A stretch of 64,000 nucleotides of DNA from Paraburkholderia acidicola (GCF_002362315.1 NZ_MTZV01000002.1:186001-250000), one strand, 5' to 3'. Positions 1 through 9,018 are shown, counted from the stretch's first letter. Notes: a model not told the origin generated them from the sequence alone. Program-made: numbers and translations.

Positions 1-706
1 AGCTCTGCTGCGCACGCTCGACGAGCACACCGAACAGCAACCCGATCGTCGTCCACATGATCGCCTGCATGCCGAGTGCGGCGAGGCGGAATTTCCACAG
101 CAGTGCAGCAGGGAACGCGGCCGGCACTTCGTTGATCGACGGCAGGCCGAGTTGCACAGCCGCGATGATGACGATGAACACCGCACCAGCGACGATCGCT
201 CCGTTCCACGCACCAAAGCGCGCAGCCGCATGACGCCGCAGCTTCAACGAGAACACCGTCGCGGCCAGCGAGATCGCGATCATCAGGAAGAACAGGCCCG
301 TGCGATAGCCGATCGTTTCGGGGTCGCCGATCGATGGTGGATTGGCCGGGTACTTGAGATTCGGCACGATCACGATCGCGACGAATGCCGCCAGTGCGAG
401 CAATGCCGACAACGCACGCGCACCGAGCCGGCCCGAGCGGCCGTAGGCATACGCGAACACCAGCGAGAACAACCCGCCCACCGCCGCGCCATACACCACT
501 ACGCCAGTCAACAAACCGAACCCCGCCTGCGTGTGACGGCTGACGATTTCCGGTTCGGGCGCTTCGCCCTTCGCCGCATCGGCTTTCTCTTCGAATGAGA
601 TCGCCTGATCGACCTGCGGTTCGCCGGCGATCTTCGCAAAGGTGAACGTGAGCAATCCCGCGACGATGCCTGTGAGCATCCCGCGCATCAATAATCTACC
701 GACCAT
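1..706 (-). CDS. cbtA: CbtA-type cobalt transporter subunit, partial
   Basis: Membrane subunit of the predicted CbtA/CbtB cobalt uptake system. 235 residues are visible from an ATG at 704-706; the gene runs off the left edge, so the stop is not seen, but the length is already near that of the family. About six hydrophobic segments can be read (residues ~8-25, 61-88, 97-115, 133-153, 165-186, 203-228), with a polar loop after segment 1 and a PPSIGDPETIGYRTG stretch before segment 4. It lies 12 bp downstream of cbtB and behind a cobalamin riboswitch, the usual arrangement for this pair. Identity is recognised from family sequence and context; transport of cobalt is family knowledge. Confidence 0.85.
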   Translation of the reverse strand, partial: MVGRLLMRGMLTGIVAGLLTFTFAKIAGEPQVDQAISFEEKADAAKGEAPEPEIVSRHTQAGFGLLTGVVVYGAAVGGLFSLVFAYAYGRSGRLGARALSALLALAAFVAIVIVPNLKYPANPPSIGDPETIGYRTGLFFLMIAISLAATVFSLKLRRHAAARFGAWNGAIVAGAVFIVIIAAVQLGLPSINEVPAAFPAALLWKFRLAALGMQAIMWTTIGLLFGVLVERAQQS

Positions 707-718
707 GTCGACTCCCGG

Positions 719-928
719 TTAGTGGCAAGGAAAGCCGAGCAGATGGCGGCCGTCGTGCACGAACTCGTGCACATACATGCCGGGGATCAACGACGTCGCG
801 CCTTCTTCGGCGCCGACAAAATAGATCGCCAGCAACAGCAGCAGGCCACCGAAGATAATCCACGGCAGCAATTCACGCAGAGGGATCGGTACCGGCTGGA
901 CAGCCGGCTTGAGAACAGCATCGGTCAT
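719..928 (-). CDS. cbtB: CbtB, small cobalt-transport protein
   Basis: A 69-residue protein with one membrane helix (about residues 22-42) and a histidine-containing C-terminal tail, HEFVHDGRHLLGFPCH, matching the CbtB family, where the terminal histidines are thought to bind metal. It starts with ATG at 926-928 behind a GGAG-type ribosome site and is followed after 12 bp by cbtA, so the two are almost certainly co-transcribed. A cobalamin riboswitch lies directly upstream. The opposite-strand open frame over it is a shadow. Confidence 0.9.
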   Translation of the reverse strand: MTDAVLKPAVQPVPIPLRELLPWIIFGGLLLLLAIYFVGAEEGATSLIPGMYVHEFVHDGRHLLGFPCH

Positions 929-959
929 GACGGACTTCTCCTGGGGTTACGCGCCCCGA

Positions 960-1085
960 CAGTCGTTGGAAAGAGATGACGTGAAGCGAGGGTCTGGCTT
1001 TCGGTTCTGCATTGAACCGATTACAGTGGCGCGACCGCGCCGGGCTTGCACCGGCTTCCTTGCTTCAGCGGCGTTATTCTACGCG
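960..1085 (-). ncRNA. Cobalamin (B12) riboswitch
   Basis: Read on the minus strand, the leader of cbtB contains the B12-box hallmarks in order: GGAAGCCGGTGCAAGCC (about 1043-1059), then GCGCCACTGTAA (about 1020-1031), then AAAGCCAGACCC (about 991-1002), with pairing segments between them. This is the conserved core of cobalamin riboswitches. It would repress cbtBA when B12 is sufficient. Outer boundaries are estimated from the core; a covariance-model search would fix them. Confidence 0.9.
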
Positions 1086-1159
1086 CTAAAATCCGGCGCG
1101 CCGGCTAGCGGACGCGGCGAGCGAACAAAGCAGCACACGCTTCATGGGAGACGAACGCG

Positions 1160-1729
1160 ATGCAGACACGGCAGACACGGTTATGGCTGGTGAGCCATGC
1201 AGCGACCGCCGCGATGCGCAGCGGCCGCTTTCCCGCCGACGATCCACTCGATGCGCGCGGTCACACCGACGCGCACGCGTATCGCGCGCAGCTCGAGGTG
1301 CCTGGCGACGCGCTCGTGTTCAGCAGCCCTGCGCGATGCGCTCGCGAAACAGCGACGGCGCTCAACCTCACCGCCGACATCGCACCCGCGCTCGCCGACA
1401 TGCACTACGGCCGCTGGCATGGCCAGCGCGTCGCGGACATCGCGACTGACGAACTGCCGATGCTATCCGCCTGGAGCACCGATCCCACCGCCGCGCCGCC
1501 CGGTGGCGAATCGTTCGCCGCGGTATCGACGCGGGTCGCGCAGTGGCTCGATCAGCTTGCCGACGTCCCCGCAGTCATCGCGATCACCCACGCCGTCGTG
1601 ATACGCGCCGCGCTACTGCACGCGCTACGCGCACCGCTTGCCACTTACACGCGCATCGAAATCGCCCCGCTATCGCGGATCGAATTGCAGCGTTCGACGC
1701 GTGGCTGGGTCTGGTGGCCCGCTGCGTAG
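1160..1729 (+). CDS. Histidine phosphatase superfamily protein
   Basis: 189 residues of the phosphoglycerate-mutase-like fold, possibly a CobC-type alpha-ribazole phosphatase given the divergent B12-controlled cbtBA locus. Visible elements: the N-terminal catalytic strand LWLVSHAAT, GRFPADDPLD, the second arginine region FSSPARCARETA, YGRWHG, and the late histidine ITHAVVIRAAL. The usual R-H-G/A triplet reads S-H-A, so the first catalytic arginine is replaced by serine. The ATG at 1160 has GGGAG 10 bases upstream. It is transcribed away from cbtBA. Substrate is inferred only from context. Confidence 0.72.
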   Translation: MQTRQTRLWLVSHAATAAMRSGRFPADDPLDARGHTDAHAYRAQLEVPGDALVFSSPARCARETATALNLTADIAPALADMHYGRWHGQRVADIATDELPMLSAWSTDPTAAPPGGESFAAVSTRVAQWLDQLADVPAVIAITHAVVIRAALLHALRAPLATYTRIEIAPLSRIELQRSTRGWVWWPAA

Positions 1730-1921
1730 ATAGTGGGATCGGCCTGCGTGTCGAGCATCCTTTTCATGCGATCGAAAGAACATGTAAGGCTTGCGAACAT
1801 CGATGTATGCAACGTGCGTCGATATTCTCGTGCAATTGTCATCTCTGCATCACTCATGTTCACAATCCGCGAACTATAGTGTGATCTGAAGGAAAAACTA
1901 CATAGCTGAGAGGACTCACCG

Positions 1922-3835
1922 ATGATCAAGCATCGCATCTATTCCGCATTGCTGTCCGCCGTGCTGATCACTACGATCGCGCCGGTATGCGAGGCGCAGC
2001 AGTACACCACTGACTGGATCGCCAACACCTTCGGCACCGACGCCACCCACGTGGGCAGCACTGCGCGCTCGATGTGGGTCGCACCCGAAGGGGTCATTTA
2101 TACGGCTTCGTTCTGGGATGAAAACGAGGGCGGCGTCGCGCTCTACCAGGGCGGCAAGAGCATCGGTTCGTTTGGTTTGCACAACGAGTTCCAGGGCAGC
2201 GCCATTACCGGCAATGCGACGTCGATCTTCGCGGCCTTGCAATTCAACAACGTGTACGGCAGCGGCTCGGTGGGTCGCTACAACCGCACCACGCAAACGC
2301 GCGACGTGCTCATCAACGTCAGTGCGGACACAACCGAAGCCCATGCCGATGTCGTGACCGGGCTCGCCACCTCGGGCTCGCTGCTGTATGCGAGCGACCT
2401 TCCTGGCAATCGGGTCCGCGTCTACACGACGGACGGCGTCTGGCAGCAGGACATCAACGTGACGGCGCCAGGTGCCCTCGCGATCGATGGCTCCGGCAAT
2501 CTCTGGGTCGCCCAGAAAAGCGCGGGCACGATCGCCGAATTCAGTTCGACCGGCACGCCACTGAACACCATCCAGATGCCCACTGCTTCGCAACCATCGG
2601 CGCTGTATTTCGACACGGCGAAACAACTGCTGGTTGTCGGTGACGAAGGGCCCGACATGAACATCAAGATCTACAACACGTGGCTCATTCCATTTCAGGT
2701 CGGCACGTTTGGGATCAAAGGGGGATATCTCGACAACACGACGGGTATCAAAGGCCAGGTCGGCGACAAGCGCTTCACGCGCGTCACCGGTATCGGCAAG
2801 GACACCGCCGGCAACTTCTATGTGCTGAACAACCCATGGGGCGGCGGCTGGGATCTCGGCCGCGACGGCGGCACTGACATTCACGCCTACAACAACGGCG
2901 TCCTGCAATGGAAACTGCAGTCACTGAACTTCGAGGGCGTCGGCGCGCCCGATCCGGGAACGGACGGGGCCTACTTCTATAGCGGCACCAACATCTATAC
3001 CGGCACCGCGGGTGGCACCTTCGTGGCGAACACGGTCGATCCGTTCACCTATCCGTCTGATCCGCGCCTCAACCTCAACGACACGCAACGCGACGAACAC
3101 TTCGGCCAGCTCGTCTCGGTAGGCGGCAACCGCATTCTGGTCGCGTCCGGCCAGAGCCCGGCGATCTTCTATCTGTTCCACTTCAACGCGGCGAGCGGCT
3201 ACGTCGCGATACCGGATGCGTCGATTCCGGGTACGGCGTTCAATACGACGCGACCGATCACCGGCGGATTTTCTATCGATAGCAAGGGCGACATCTGGGC
3301 CGGCCTCGATCGAACGAACCACATCTACCACTATCCGTTGACCGGGTTCGACGCCAGCGGCAAGCCATCGTGGGGACCGGGCATCGCGCTCTATATTCCG
3401 CTCAGCGTCCGGCCGTTGACACGCATCATCTACCTCGCGGAGAGCGACACGATGATCCTCGCGCAAGGCATCATCGGCAGCATCGACTGGACGTCGATTG
3501 GAACGCGGATCGAGGTGTATCACGGCTGGGCGGCTGGCAACATGACCAAGCCTAACCCGGTGTTCACCGTGGCAAATCCGAAGTCGATCACGGCAGCCGG
3601 CAACTATCTGTTCGCCGGATATGTGCACACCGTGCCCAACATCGACGTGTTCAATCTGACCACCGGCAATCTCGACACCACGCTGATCAACGCCAGCCCG
3701 AGCACCGTGAGTGTCGGTAACGACGTCGATTCGATGTATGGGCTCAGAGCGTACCTACAGTCGAGCGGACAGTATGTGATCACCAAGGATAACTACAACG
3801 ACTCCAGCATCATCGTGCATCGCTGGACGCCGTAA
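1922..3835 (+). CDS. Secreted NHL-like beta-propeller protein
   Basis: 637 residues starting with a Sec signal peptide (about residues 1-25, cleavage near CEA-QQY). The mature part is built of repeats such as ALAIDGSGNLWVAQ, GIGKDTAGNFYVLN and GFSIDSKGDIWAGL, which are NHL-type blade signatures, so a six- or seven-bladed propeller acting outside the cytoplasm is likely. No catalytic motif is seen. The start has GAGAGGA upstream; a -10-like TATAGT sits at 1875-1880 but no matching -35 was found. It stands alone between the phosphatase and a convergent LuxR gene. Function is unknown. Confidence 0.7.
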   Translation: MIKHRIYSALLSAVLITTIAPVCEAQQYTTDWIANTFGTDATHVGSTARSMWVAPEGVIYTASFWDENEGGVALYQGGKSIGSFGLHNEFQGSAITGNATSIFAALQFNNVYGSGSVGRYNRTTQTRDVLINVSADTTEAHADVVTGLATSGSLLYASDLPGNRVRVYTTDGVWQQDINVTAPGALAIDGSGNLWVAQKSAGTIAEFSSTGTPLNTIQMPTASQPSALYFDTAKQLLVVGDEGPDMNIKIYNTWLIPFQVGTFGIKGGYLDNTTGIKGQVGDKRFTRVTGIGKDTAGNFYVLNNPWGGGWDLGRDGGTDIHAYNNGVLQWKLQSLNFEGVGAPDPGTDGAYFYSGTNIYTGTAGGTFVANTVDPFTYPSDPRLNLNDTQRDEHFGQLVSVGGNRILVASGQSPAIFYLFHFNAASGYVAIPDASIPGTAFNTTRPITGGFSIDSKGDIWAGLDRTNHIYHYPLTGFDASGKPSWGPGIALYIPLSVRPLTRIIYLAESDTMILAQGIIGSIDWTSIGTRIEVYHGWAAGNMTKPNPVFTVANPKSITAAGNYLFAGYVHTVPNIDVFNLTTGNLDTTLINASPSTVSVGNDVDSMYGLRAYLQSSGQYVITKDNYNDSSIIVHRWTP

Positions 3836-3855
3836 CGCCGTAAGTGGCAAGACCA

Positions 3856-4683
3856 CTACGCCGGGACGTCGCTCTCGCGATGTCCCGGCTCGTAGAACAT
3901 CGCAAACAGCTCCGACTGCGAGCCGATGCCGAGCTTCGCGTAGATGTGTTTCTTGTGCGCACGCACGGTCTCGAACGAGATCGCGAGTTTCTCGGCAATC
4001 GCGCGGGTTGAAAAACCGCTCAGCGATAACATCGCGACCTCGATCTCGCGCGCGGTCAGCACACCGCGGCCGTTCCGGCCGGACAATGCGCCGATGCGCG
4101 CGGGTAGATCAGCGGCATTGGTTTCGATCGGCGGCGCCGTCTCGCCGGGTGGCGCGAAATTCTCATAGCGCAGCCGCTGCTGCATCAACGCCAGCACCCA
4201 CGGCGCGAACAGCGTAAGCAACGCGATCTCACGCTCGTGATAGCGGCGCCGGCTGCCGAGCGAAAACGCCATCGTGTGATCGGCGTCGATCACCACATTG
4301 AAATGCACTTCATCGCCGACGACGTTCTTGCAAAAGTACCGCTGGTAGTACTCGGTCATGCGGAAATTATCGGGCGCGACGTCGGCGAGCGTGAAGAAAC
4401 CCGATGCGCGCGTTTCGACCGCGGCCAGATAGAACGGATCGAGTTGATAGAGCGCCGCGAGGTAGTCCTGGAACATCAGGTCGGGCTTGCCGTCCGGCAA
4501 CGCCTGCTCGGCGCAGACAAACGGCGGCGCGGCCCGCGTGAAGCGCAGCGCCACCCAGCTGTCGAACTTGATGTGCCGCTCCAGCACGCGCGTGAGACGG
4601 GCCCAGAAATGCGGGCTGTCGAGAGCGTCGATGGCTGAGCCAATCTCCCGATGAAACGCGAGATCGCGCCATTCGAACTCCAT
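3856..4683 (-). CDS. LuxR-family transcriptional regulator
   Basis: 275 residues. The C-terminal ~65 residues are a LuxR/FixJ HTH: LTAREIEVAMLSLSG, TRAIAEKLAISFETVRAHKKHIYAKLG. The N-terminal ~190 residues are an unassigned sensor region without a recognisable receiver or AHL signature. The chosen ATG at 4681-4683 has GGAG five bases upstream; longer frames upstream of it cross the divergent gene. It faces the nitrilase gene across about 127 bp that contain the palindrome ACCCACGTGGGT, so it probably regulates the amidohydrolase and permease pair. Confidence 0.82.
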   Translation of the reverse strand: MEFEWRDLAFHREIGSAIDALDSPHFWARLTRVLERHIKFDSWVALRFTRAAPPFVCAEQALPDGKPDLMFQDYLAALYQLDPFYLAAVETRASGFFTLADVAPDNFRMTEYYQRYFCKNVVGDEVHFNVVIDADHTMAFSLGSRRRYHEREIALLTLFAPWVLALMQQRLRYENFAPPGETAPPIETNAADLPARIGALSGRNGRGVLTAREIEVAMLSLSGFSTRAIAEKLAISFETVRAHKKHIYAKLGIGSQSELFAMFYEPGHRESDVPA

Positions 4684-4701
4684 ATCTTCTCCGGTGAGGT
4701 A

Positions 4702-4713
4702 ACCCACGTGGGT
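4702..4713. promoter_or_regulatory. 12-bp palindrome in LuxR/nitrilase divergent promoter
   Basis: ACCCACGTGGGT is a perfect 12-bp palindrome, flanked by T/A pairs, about 19 bp upstream of the LuxR start and 97 bp upstream of the nitrilase-family start. Position and symmetry suit an operator for the LuxR regulator. Binding is inferred. Confidence 0.45.
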
Positions 4714-4810
4714 AATTTCCGGACAAAAATAACACACTGATAATGCGCCGGACGGAATCATGCGGCAGCGCTGCCCGGGCGACTGCAAGGTATCTGGAAG
4801 GAGACATACG

Positions 4811-5653
4811 ATGCAGGTGGAACTCGCGCAACTCGCGCTCGTCGACAGCAACGTCGAACACAACACCCGTAAGGTGATCGAAACCATCGGCCGCGCCGAT
4901 GTGGCAGGCGGCACGCAACTGATCGTCTTCCCCGAAACCACGCTGTCGGGTTTTCCGACCCGCGAGAACGTCGCCGACGTCGCCCAGCCGGTCGACGGCC
5001 CCGCGCTCAGCGCCGTACGCAATGCGGCCCGCGAAGCCGGTGTCGCCGCCGCTGTGGGCTTCGCCGAACGCGACGGCAGCCGCTTCTACAACACGACCGT
5101 GCTGATCGACAAAACCGGCGCGATCCTGCTGCGCTACCGCAAGGTGCATCTGTGGGCGTCCGATGTCGGCGTCTTCACACCCGGCGACCGCTTCGAAACC
5201 TGTCAGTGGAACGGCCTCACGGTCGGCCTGCAGATCTGCTACGACATCGAATTTCCGGAAGGCGTGCGCGCACTCGCCACGCTCGACGCCGATCTACTGA
5301 TCGTCACCAACGGGAACATGGACCCGTTCGGCCCGGTGCATCGCCGTGCGATGACTGCCCGCGCGATGGAGAACCAGATGTTCGCCGTGATGGTGAACCG
5401 CTGCGGCGCGGGCGACGACAACCTGACCTTCCCCGGCGAATCCGCGCTGTTCGAACCGTCGGGCGACGTGGCCATCGAGGCGGGCGCCGAAGAAACCGTG
5501 CTGCGCGCGCGCATCGATCTCACGCGACTCGAAACGAGCCGCGAGCATTACCGCTATCTGCACGATGCACGTGTGCCGCTCGGTCTCACGCGCGTCGATC
5601 ATGAAGATGGCTCGCGCTCGCTGGTGATCGAAGCGCGTCGTCGTCACGACTGA
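4811..5653 (+). CDS. Nitrilase-superfamily carbon-nitrogen hydrolase
   Basis: 280 residues covering one complete nitrilase domain. The Glu-Lys-Cys triad is visible: Glu in FPETTLSG (~40), Lys in YRKVHLW (~110) and Cys in LQICYDIEFPEGVR (~145). It should hydrolyse an amide or carbamoyl C-N bond; the short length without a C-terminal extension fits the amidase/N-carbamoyl hydrolase branches rather than true nitrilases. The ATG at 4811 has AAGGAGA upstream; the longer frame from 4760 is ignored. It is followed after ~160 bp by an APC permease that may import its substrate, with a LuxR regulator divergent. Confidence 0.85.
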   Translation: MQVELAQLALVDSNVEHNTRKVIETIGRADVAGGTQLIVFPETTLSGFPTRENVADVAQPVDGPALSAVRNAAREAGVAAAVGFAERDGSRFYNTTVLIDKTGAILLRYRKVHLWASDVGVFTPGDRFETCQWNGLTVGLQICYDIEFPEGVRALATLDADLLIVTNGNMDPFGPVHRRAMTARAMENQMFAVMVNRCGAGDDNLTFPGESALFEPSGDVAIEAGAEETVLRARIDLTRLETSREHYRYLHDARVPLGLTRVDHEDGSRSLVIEARRRHD

Positions 5654-5811
5654 GTGGCGGTTTCTTCAAGCGCTTTTTAGTCGTTCCCCTACCGCGTTTC
5701 ACGGACCGTGCTGTTTCAGGCGGGCCATTTCGGCCAACGCCGTACCATGCCCGCGCACAGCTCACGCTCCAGACGCGGTCGCTCAAGCCTGCACAGGGCC
5801 TCGGAGACATC

Positions 5812-7146
5812 ATGCAAGACACGGAAGCTCAACCGCATCTGAAACGCACGCTCGGTCTGCCGTCCGTGCTGCTGTTCGGCCTCGCCTACATGGCGCCGCT
5901 GATCGTGTACGGCACCTACGGCGTGCTGGCCAAGGCCAGCGACGACACCGCCGCCCTCGCCTATCTGCTCGCACTGATCGCGATCGCGTTCACCGCGCTC
6001 AGCTACGGCAAGCTCGCGCGGCTCTATCCGGTGGCCGGTTCCGCGTACACGTACACGCGCAAAACCTTCAATGCGCATCTGGGCTTCATGATCGGCTGGG
6101 CGACGCTGCTTGATTATTTCTTCCTGCCGATGGTGATCTGGCTGATCGGTGCCGCGTACCTGAACGCCGCGTTTCCGACTGTGCCGACGTGGATCTGGAT
6201 CGTCTCGTTCATCGTGCTGACCAGTGCGCTGAATATCGTCGGCATCGAACTGGCGGCGCGTTTCAACATCGTGCTGATGGTCGTACAGCTCGCGATCGTC
6301 GCGCTGTTCGTCGCGCTGTGCTGGCACTACGCCGCCGCAGCGGCGGGACCCGGTGGCATCGCGATGGCCGAACCGTTCTTCAAGGCACACGTCCCGCTCT
6401 CGTCGACGATGGCAGGTGCGGCCATTGCCGCGTATTCGTACCTCGGCTTCGACGCGGTCTCGACCTTGACCGAAGAAACCATCGATCCGAAGAAGAACAT
6501 GCCGCGTGCGATTCTGCTTATCGCGTTGATTGGCGGCGCGATTTTCGTGGTCGCGTCGTACACGATGCAACTCGCGCATCCGGGCGTCGACTTCAAGGAC
6601 ACCGACTCGGCCGCGTTCGAAGTCGCGAAGACGATCGGCGGTGACATATTCGTCAGTGTGTTTCTTGCTGGACTGATTCTCGCGCAGTTCGCCTCCGGTA
6701 TCTCCGCGCAGGCAAGTGTCGGGCGTCTGCTGTATGCGATGGGCCGCGACGAGATCCTGCCGAAGCGCATCTTCGGGTTCATCCATCCGCGCTTCAAGAC
6801 ACCGGCGATCAACATCGCGATTGCGGGGATCGTCGGTCTGATTGCGTTGAAGCTCGACGTTGCAACGTCGACGTCGTTCATCAACTTCGGCGCGTTCCTC
6901 GCGTTCACCGCCGTCAACGTGTGCGTGATCCGCATTTACCTGTCGGGCAATCACGGCGATCGGCGCATGGGTGTGATTGGCGGGCTGCTGTTTCCGCTGA
7001 TCGGCGCGATTGCCGATCTGTGGCTGCTCGTTAGCCTGGAGAAGACCGCGCTCGTGCTTGGCGCGATCTGGTTTGCACTTGGCCTCGTGTACCTGTGCTG
7101 GATCACGCGTCTGTTCCGTCAGCCGCCACCGGAAGTGGTGATCTGA
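5812..7146 (+). CDS. APC-family amino acid/amine permease
   Basis: 444 residues with about 12 membrane helices. The first helix carries the APC signature region (LPSVLLFGLAYMAP), and AYSYLGFDAVSTLTEETIDPKKNMPRA around residues 205-230 is the conserved consensus region of amino-acid/polyamine permeases (PuuP-like branch). It is likely an inner-membrane importer of an amino acid, amine or amide. It follows the nitrilase-family gene in the same direction, so a shared catabolic function is reasonable. Substrate cannot be told from sequence. Confidence 0.85.
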   Translation: MQDTEAQPHLKRTLGLPSVLLFGLAYMAPLIVYGTYGVLAKASDDTAALAYLLALIAIAFTALSYGKLARLYPVAGSAYTYTRKTFNAHLGFMIGWATLLDYFFLPMVIWLIGAAYLNAAFPTVPTWIWIVSFIVLTSALNIVGIELAARFNIVLMVVQLAIVALFVALCWHYAAAAAGPGGIAMAEPFFKAHVPLSSTMAGAAIAAYSYLGFDAVSTLTEETIDPKKNMPRAILLIALIGGAIFVVASYTMQLAHPGVDFKDTDSAAFEVAKTIGGDIFVSVFLAGLILAQFASGISAQASVGRLLYAMGRDEILPKRIFGFIHPRFKTPAINIAIAGIVGLIALKLDVATSTSFINFGAFLAFTAVNVCVIRIYLSGNHGDRRMGVIGGLLFPLIGAIADLWLLVSLEKTALVLGAIWFALGLVYLCWITRLFRQPPPEVVI

Positions 7147-7180
7147 CGGACTTCGTCTGAGAATCGTGTGAGGCCCGGAC

Positions 7181-8416
7181 TTACGCGCGCGCCTGGCTCC
7201 AGCGTCGATAGCGACGCGTGAGCTGGCGCGTGCGCAACTGGTCGATCACCAGCGTAAACGCCGCCGAATACGATTGCGGCGACAACCGCCCCGCCCCGAG
7301 CGCCCGCAGCCGGCGCTTGACGAGCGCCATGCTGGCCAGCGCCGCCAGCACCTTATCTTTCCAGCCGACCTGCTGGTTCACCGTGGTGTGATCGCCACCC
7401 GCCTGCCAGCGGGCAGGCAGATCGGGCGCCAGCGCCAGCGCGGTCGCCATGCCCGCGACGGCGACACCGTTTGCAATCACGTCTTCGGCAACTGCGCGCC
7501 GGCGGATGCCGCCGGTCGTCATCACTGGCATCGTCGCCACTGCCGCCAGTTCCTTTGCGAACGTGAGGAAGTACGCTTCACGCGCAAGCGTGCGGCCATC
7601 CGCAGTACGTCCCTGCATGGCGGGACTTTCATAGCTGCCGCCCGACAACTCGACGAGATCGACCTGCATTTCGTTCAGCCACAGGATCACCTGCTTCGCG
7701 TCGTCCTCGGAGAATCCGCCGCGCTGGAAATCCGCGGAATTCAGCTTCACGCTGACACAGAACGTCGGCGCCACGCGCTGGCGCACCGCCCGCACGACCT
7801 CCAGCAGCAGACGCGCGCGATTGGCGAGACTCCCGCCCCACGCATCGGTGCGCCGGTTGGTGAGCGGCGACAGAAACTGCGAGATCAGATAGCCATGAGC
7901 CGCGTGAATTTCAACGCCGGTGAAGCCTGCCCGTTCGGCCGCCGCGGCGGTCGCTGCAAAGCGTTCGATGATCTCCTGGATCTGCGCTTCGTTCATCGCC
8001 TGCGGTTGCGCGAAGCGCTTGCTGTACTTGCCCAGTTCGAGCGCCACCGCCGACGGCGCCCATGCGGTTCCGCCCATATCGGCATTCACCTGACGGCCCG
8101 GATGATTGATCTGCATCCACACATGGCCGCCTTTGCGGCGCGCGACACGCGCCCATTCCTCGAACGGCGCGAGCGGCGTGTCCGCTTCGAGCACGATGCC
8201 GCCGGGTCCGGTCAGCGCGCGTCCATCGATCATCACATTGCCCGTGATGATCAGCCCGGAACCGCCGTCGGCCCATGCGCCGTACAGTCGATACAGTGCC
8301 GAGCCGGGAAGCTGTCCGGCAGCGGCCATGTTTTCTTCCATCGCCGCCTTGGCGATGCGGTTGGGCAAGGTAGCCCCGTTCGGTAAACGGAGCGGCGTGA
8401 ATAAAGATGTCGTCAT
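7181..8416 (-). CDS. Old Yellow Enzyme family NADH:flavin oxidoreductase
   Basis: About 411 residues, an FMN TIM barrel of the OYE/2,4-dienoyl-CoA-reductase-like class, single-domain (no Fe-S/FAD C-terminal extension). Visible motifs: LPNRIAKAAMEEN, QINHPGRQ, the catalytic EIHAAHGYLISQFLSP with NRRTDAWGGS, and the phosphate-binding TTGGIRRR. It reduces activated C=C bonds with NAD(P)H. The start at 8416 (MTTSLFTPL) is preferred; an in-frame ATG at 8428 is the alternative and neither has a clear ribosome site. It is divergent from a MerR gene whose operator sits in its promoter. Confidence 0.85.
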   Translation of the reverse strand: MTTSLFTPLRLPNGATLPNRIAKAAMEENMAAAGQLPGSALYRLYGAWADGGSGLIITGNVMIDGRALTGPGGIVLEADTPLAPFEEWARVARRKGGHVWMQINHPGRQVNADMGGTAWAPSAVALELGKYSKRFAQPQAMNEAQIQEIIERFAATAAAAERAGFTGVEIHAAHGYLISQFLSPLTNRRTDAWGGSLANRARLLLEVVRAVRQRVAPTFCVSVKLNSADFQRGGFSEDDAKQVILWLNEMQVDLVELSGGSYESPAMQGRTADGRTLAREAYFLTFAKELAAVATMPVMTTGGIRRRAVAEDVIANGVAVAGMATALALAPDLPARWQAGGDHTTVNQQVGWKDKVLAALASMALVKRRLRALGAGRLSPQSYSAAFTLVIDQLRTRQLTRRYRRWSQARA

Positions 8417-8448
8417 GTCAGCACACATACAAAAGATGAGATGACGCT

Positions 8449-8479
8449 ATACTAAGATTCAAGTCAACTTGAAGGTCAA
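8449..8479 (-). promoter_or_regulatory. MerR-type promoter with 19-bp spacer and dyad
   Basis: On the minus strand: -35 TTGACC (8474-8479), 19-bp spacer, -10 TAGTAT (8449-8454). The spacer holds the dyad TTCAAGT-N2-ACTTGAA (8458-8473). The lengthened spacer with a central dyad is the hallmark of promoters activated by MerR proteins through DNA distortion. It drives the OYE gene; the regulator gene starts at 8485 on the other strand. Confidence 0.8.
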
Positions 8480-8484
8480 GCGCC

Positions 8485-8976
8485 ATGAAAATCGGTGAAC
8501 TGGCAGCAAAAACGGGGCTGGCCGCATCTGCGATCCGTTACTACGAGCAAAGCGGGCTGCTGCCGGAACCGGTGCGCGGCGCCAATGGGTATCGCGACTA
8601 CGCGGATACGGCGCTCGAGCGCCTGCGTCTGATCCAGATCGCGCAGAGCCTCGGTTTTTCGCTTGAGCGGCTGCGTTGTGCGTTTGCCAATCAGCAGGAT
8701 CTGTCTAAAGAGGATCTGCTGCACGGGGTCGATATGCGGCTCGGGGAGATCGGGGAGTTGATGGCTACGCTGCGCGCGCAGCGTGATGAATTGCGCAAGC
8801 TGCGCAAAACGCTGACTGACACCTGGGAAGCGGGTAAATGCGTCGATACGGGGCAGCTTGCGGATGATGTGGCTGGAGTTCCGGCTAGTCTTCCGCGCAA
8901 GCAATCGAAGCAGCGTAAACAGCCAGCGCAGCGGCCGCTGCACCCGCTGGGGCGCAACGGGCACGTACCTGCCTAG
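8485..8976 (+). CDS. MerR-family transcriptional regulator
   Basis: 163 residues. The N-terminal MerR winged helix is clear (MKIGELAAKTGLAASAIRYYEQSGLLPEP, NGYRDYADTALERLRLI, LGFSLERLR), then a dimerisation coiled coil (~80-120) and a basic C-terminal tail. Only one cysteine lies after the coiled coil and there is no metal-binding cysteine cluster, so an organic ligand is more likely than a metal. GAAGG lies nine bases before the ATG. It is divergent from the OYE gene and its DNA site fills the 19-bp promoter spacer. Confidence 0.88.
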   Translation: MKIGELAAKTGLAASAIRYYEQSGLLPEPVRGANGYRDYADTALERLRLIQIAQSLGFSLERLRCAFANQQDLSKEDLLHGVDMRLGEIGELMATLRAQRDELRKLRKTLTDTWEAGKCVDTGQLADDVAGVPASLPRKQSKQRKQPAQRPLHPLGRNGHVPA

Positions 8977-9018
8977 AGCCGTCCGGGTGGCTGCGTCACT
9001 GAAATCGCCGTTGCACAT

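Noticed and set aside
5716..6954. 412-codon minus-strand open frame over the APC permease
   Set aside because: Arginine/glutamate-rich translation typical of an antisense shadow of a high-GC gene; the plus-strand permease has clear family motifs and membrane helices.
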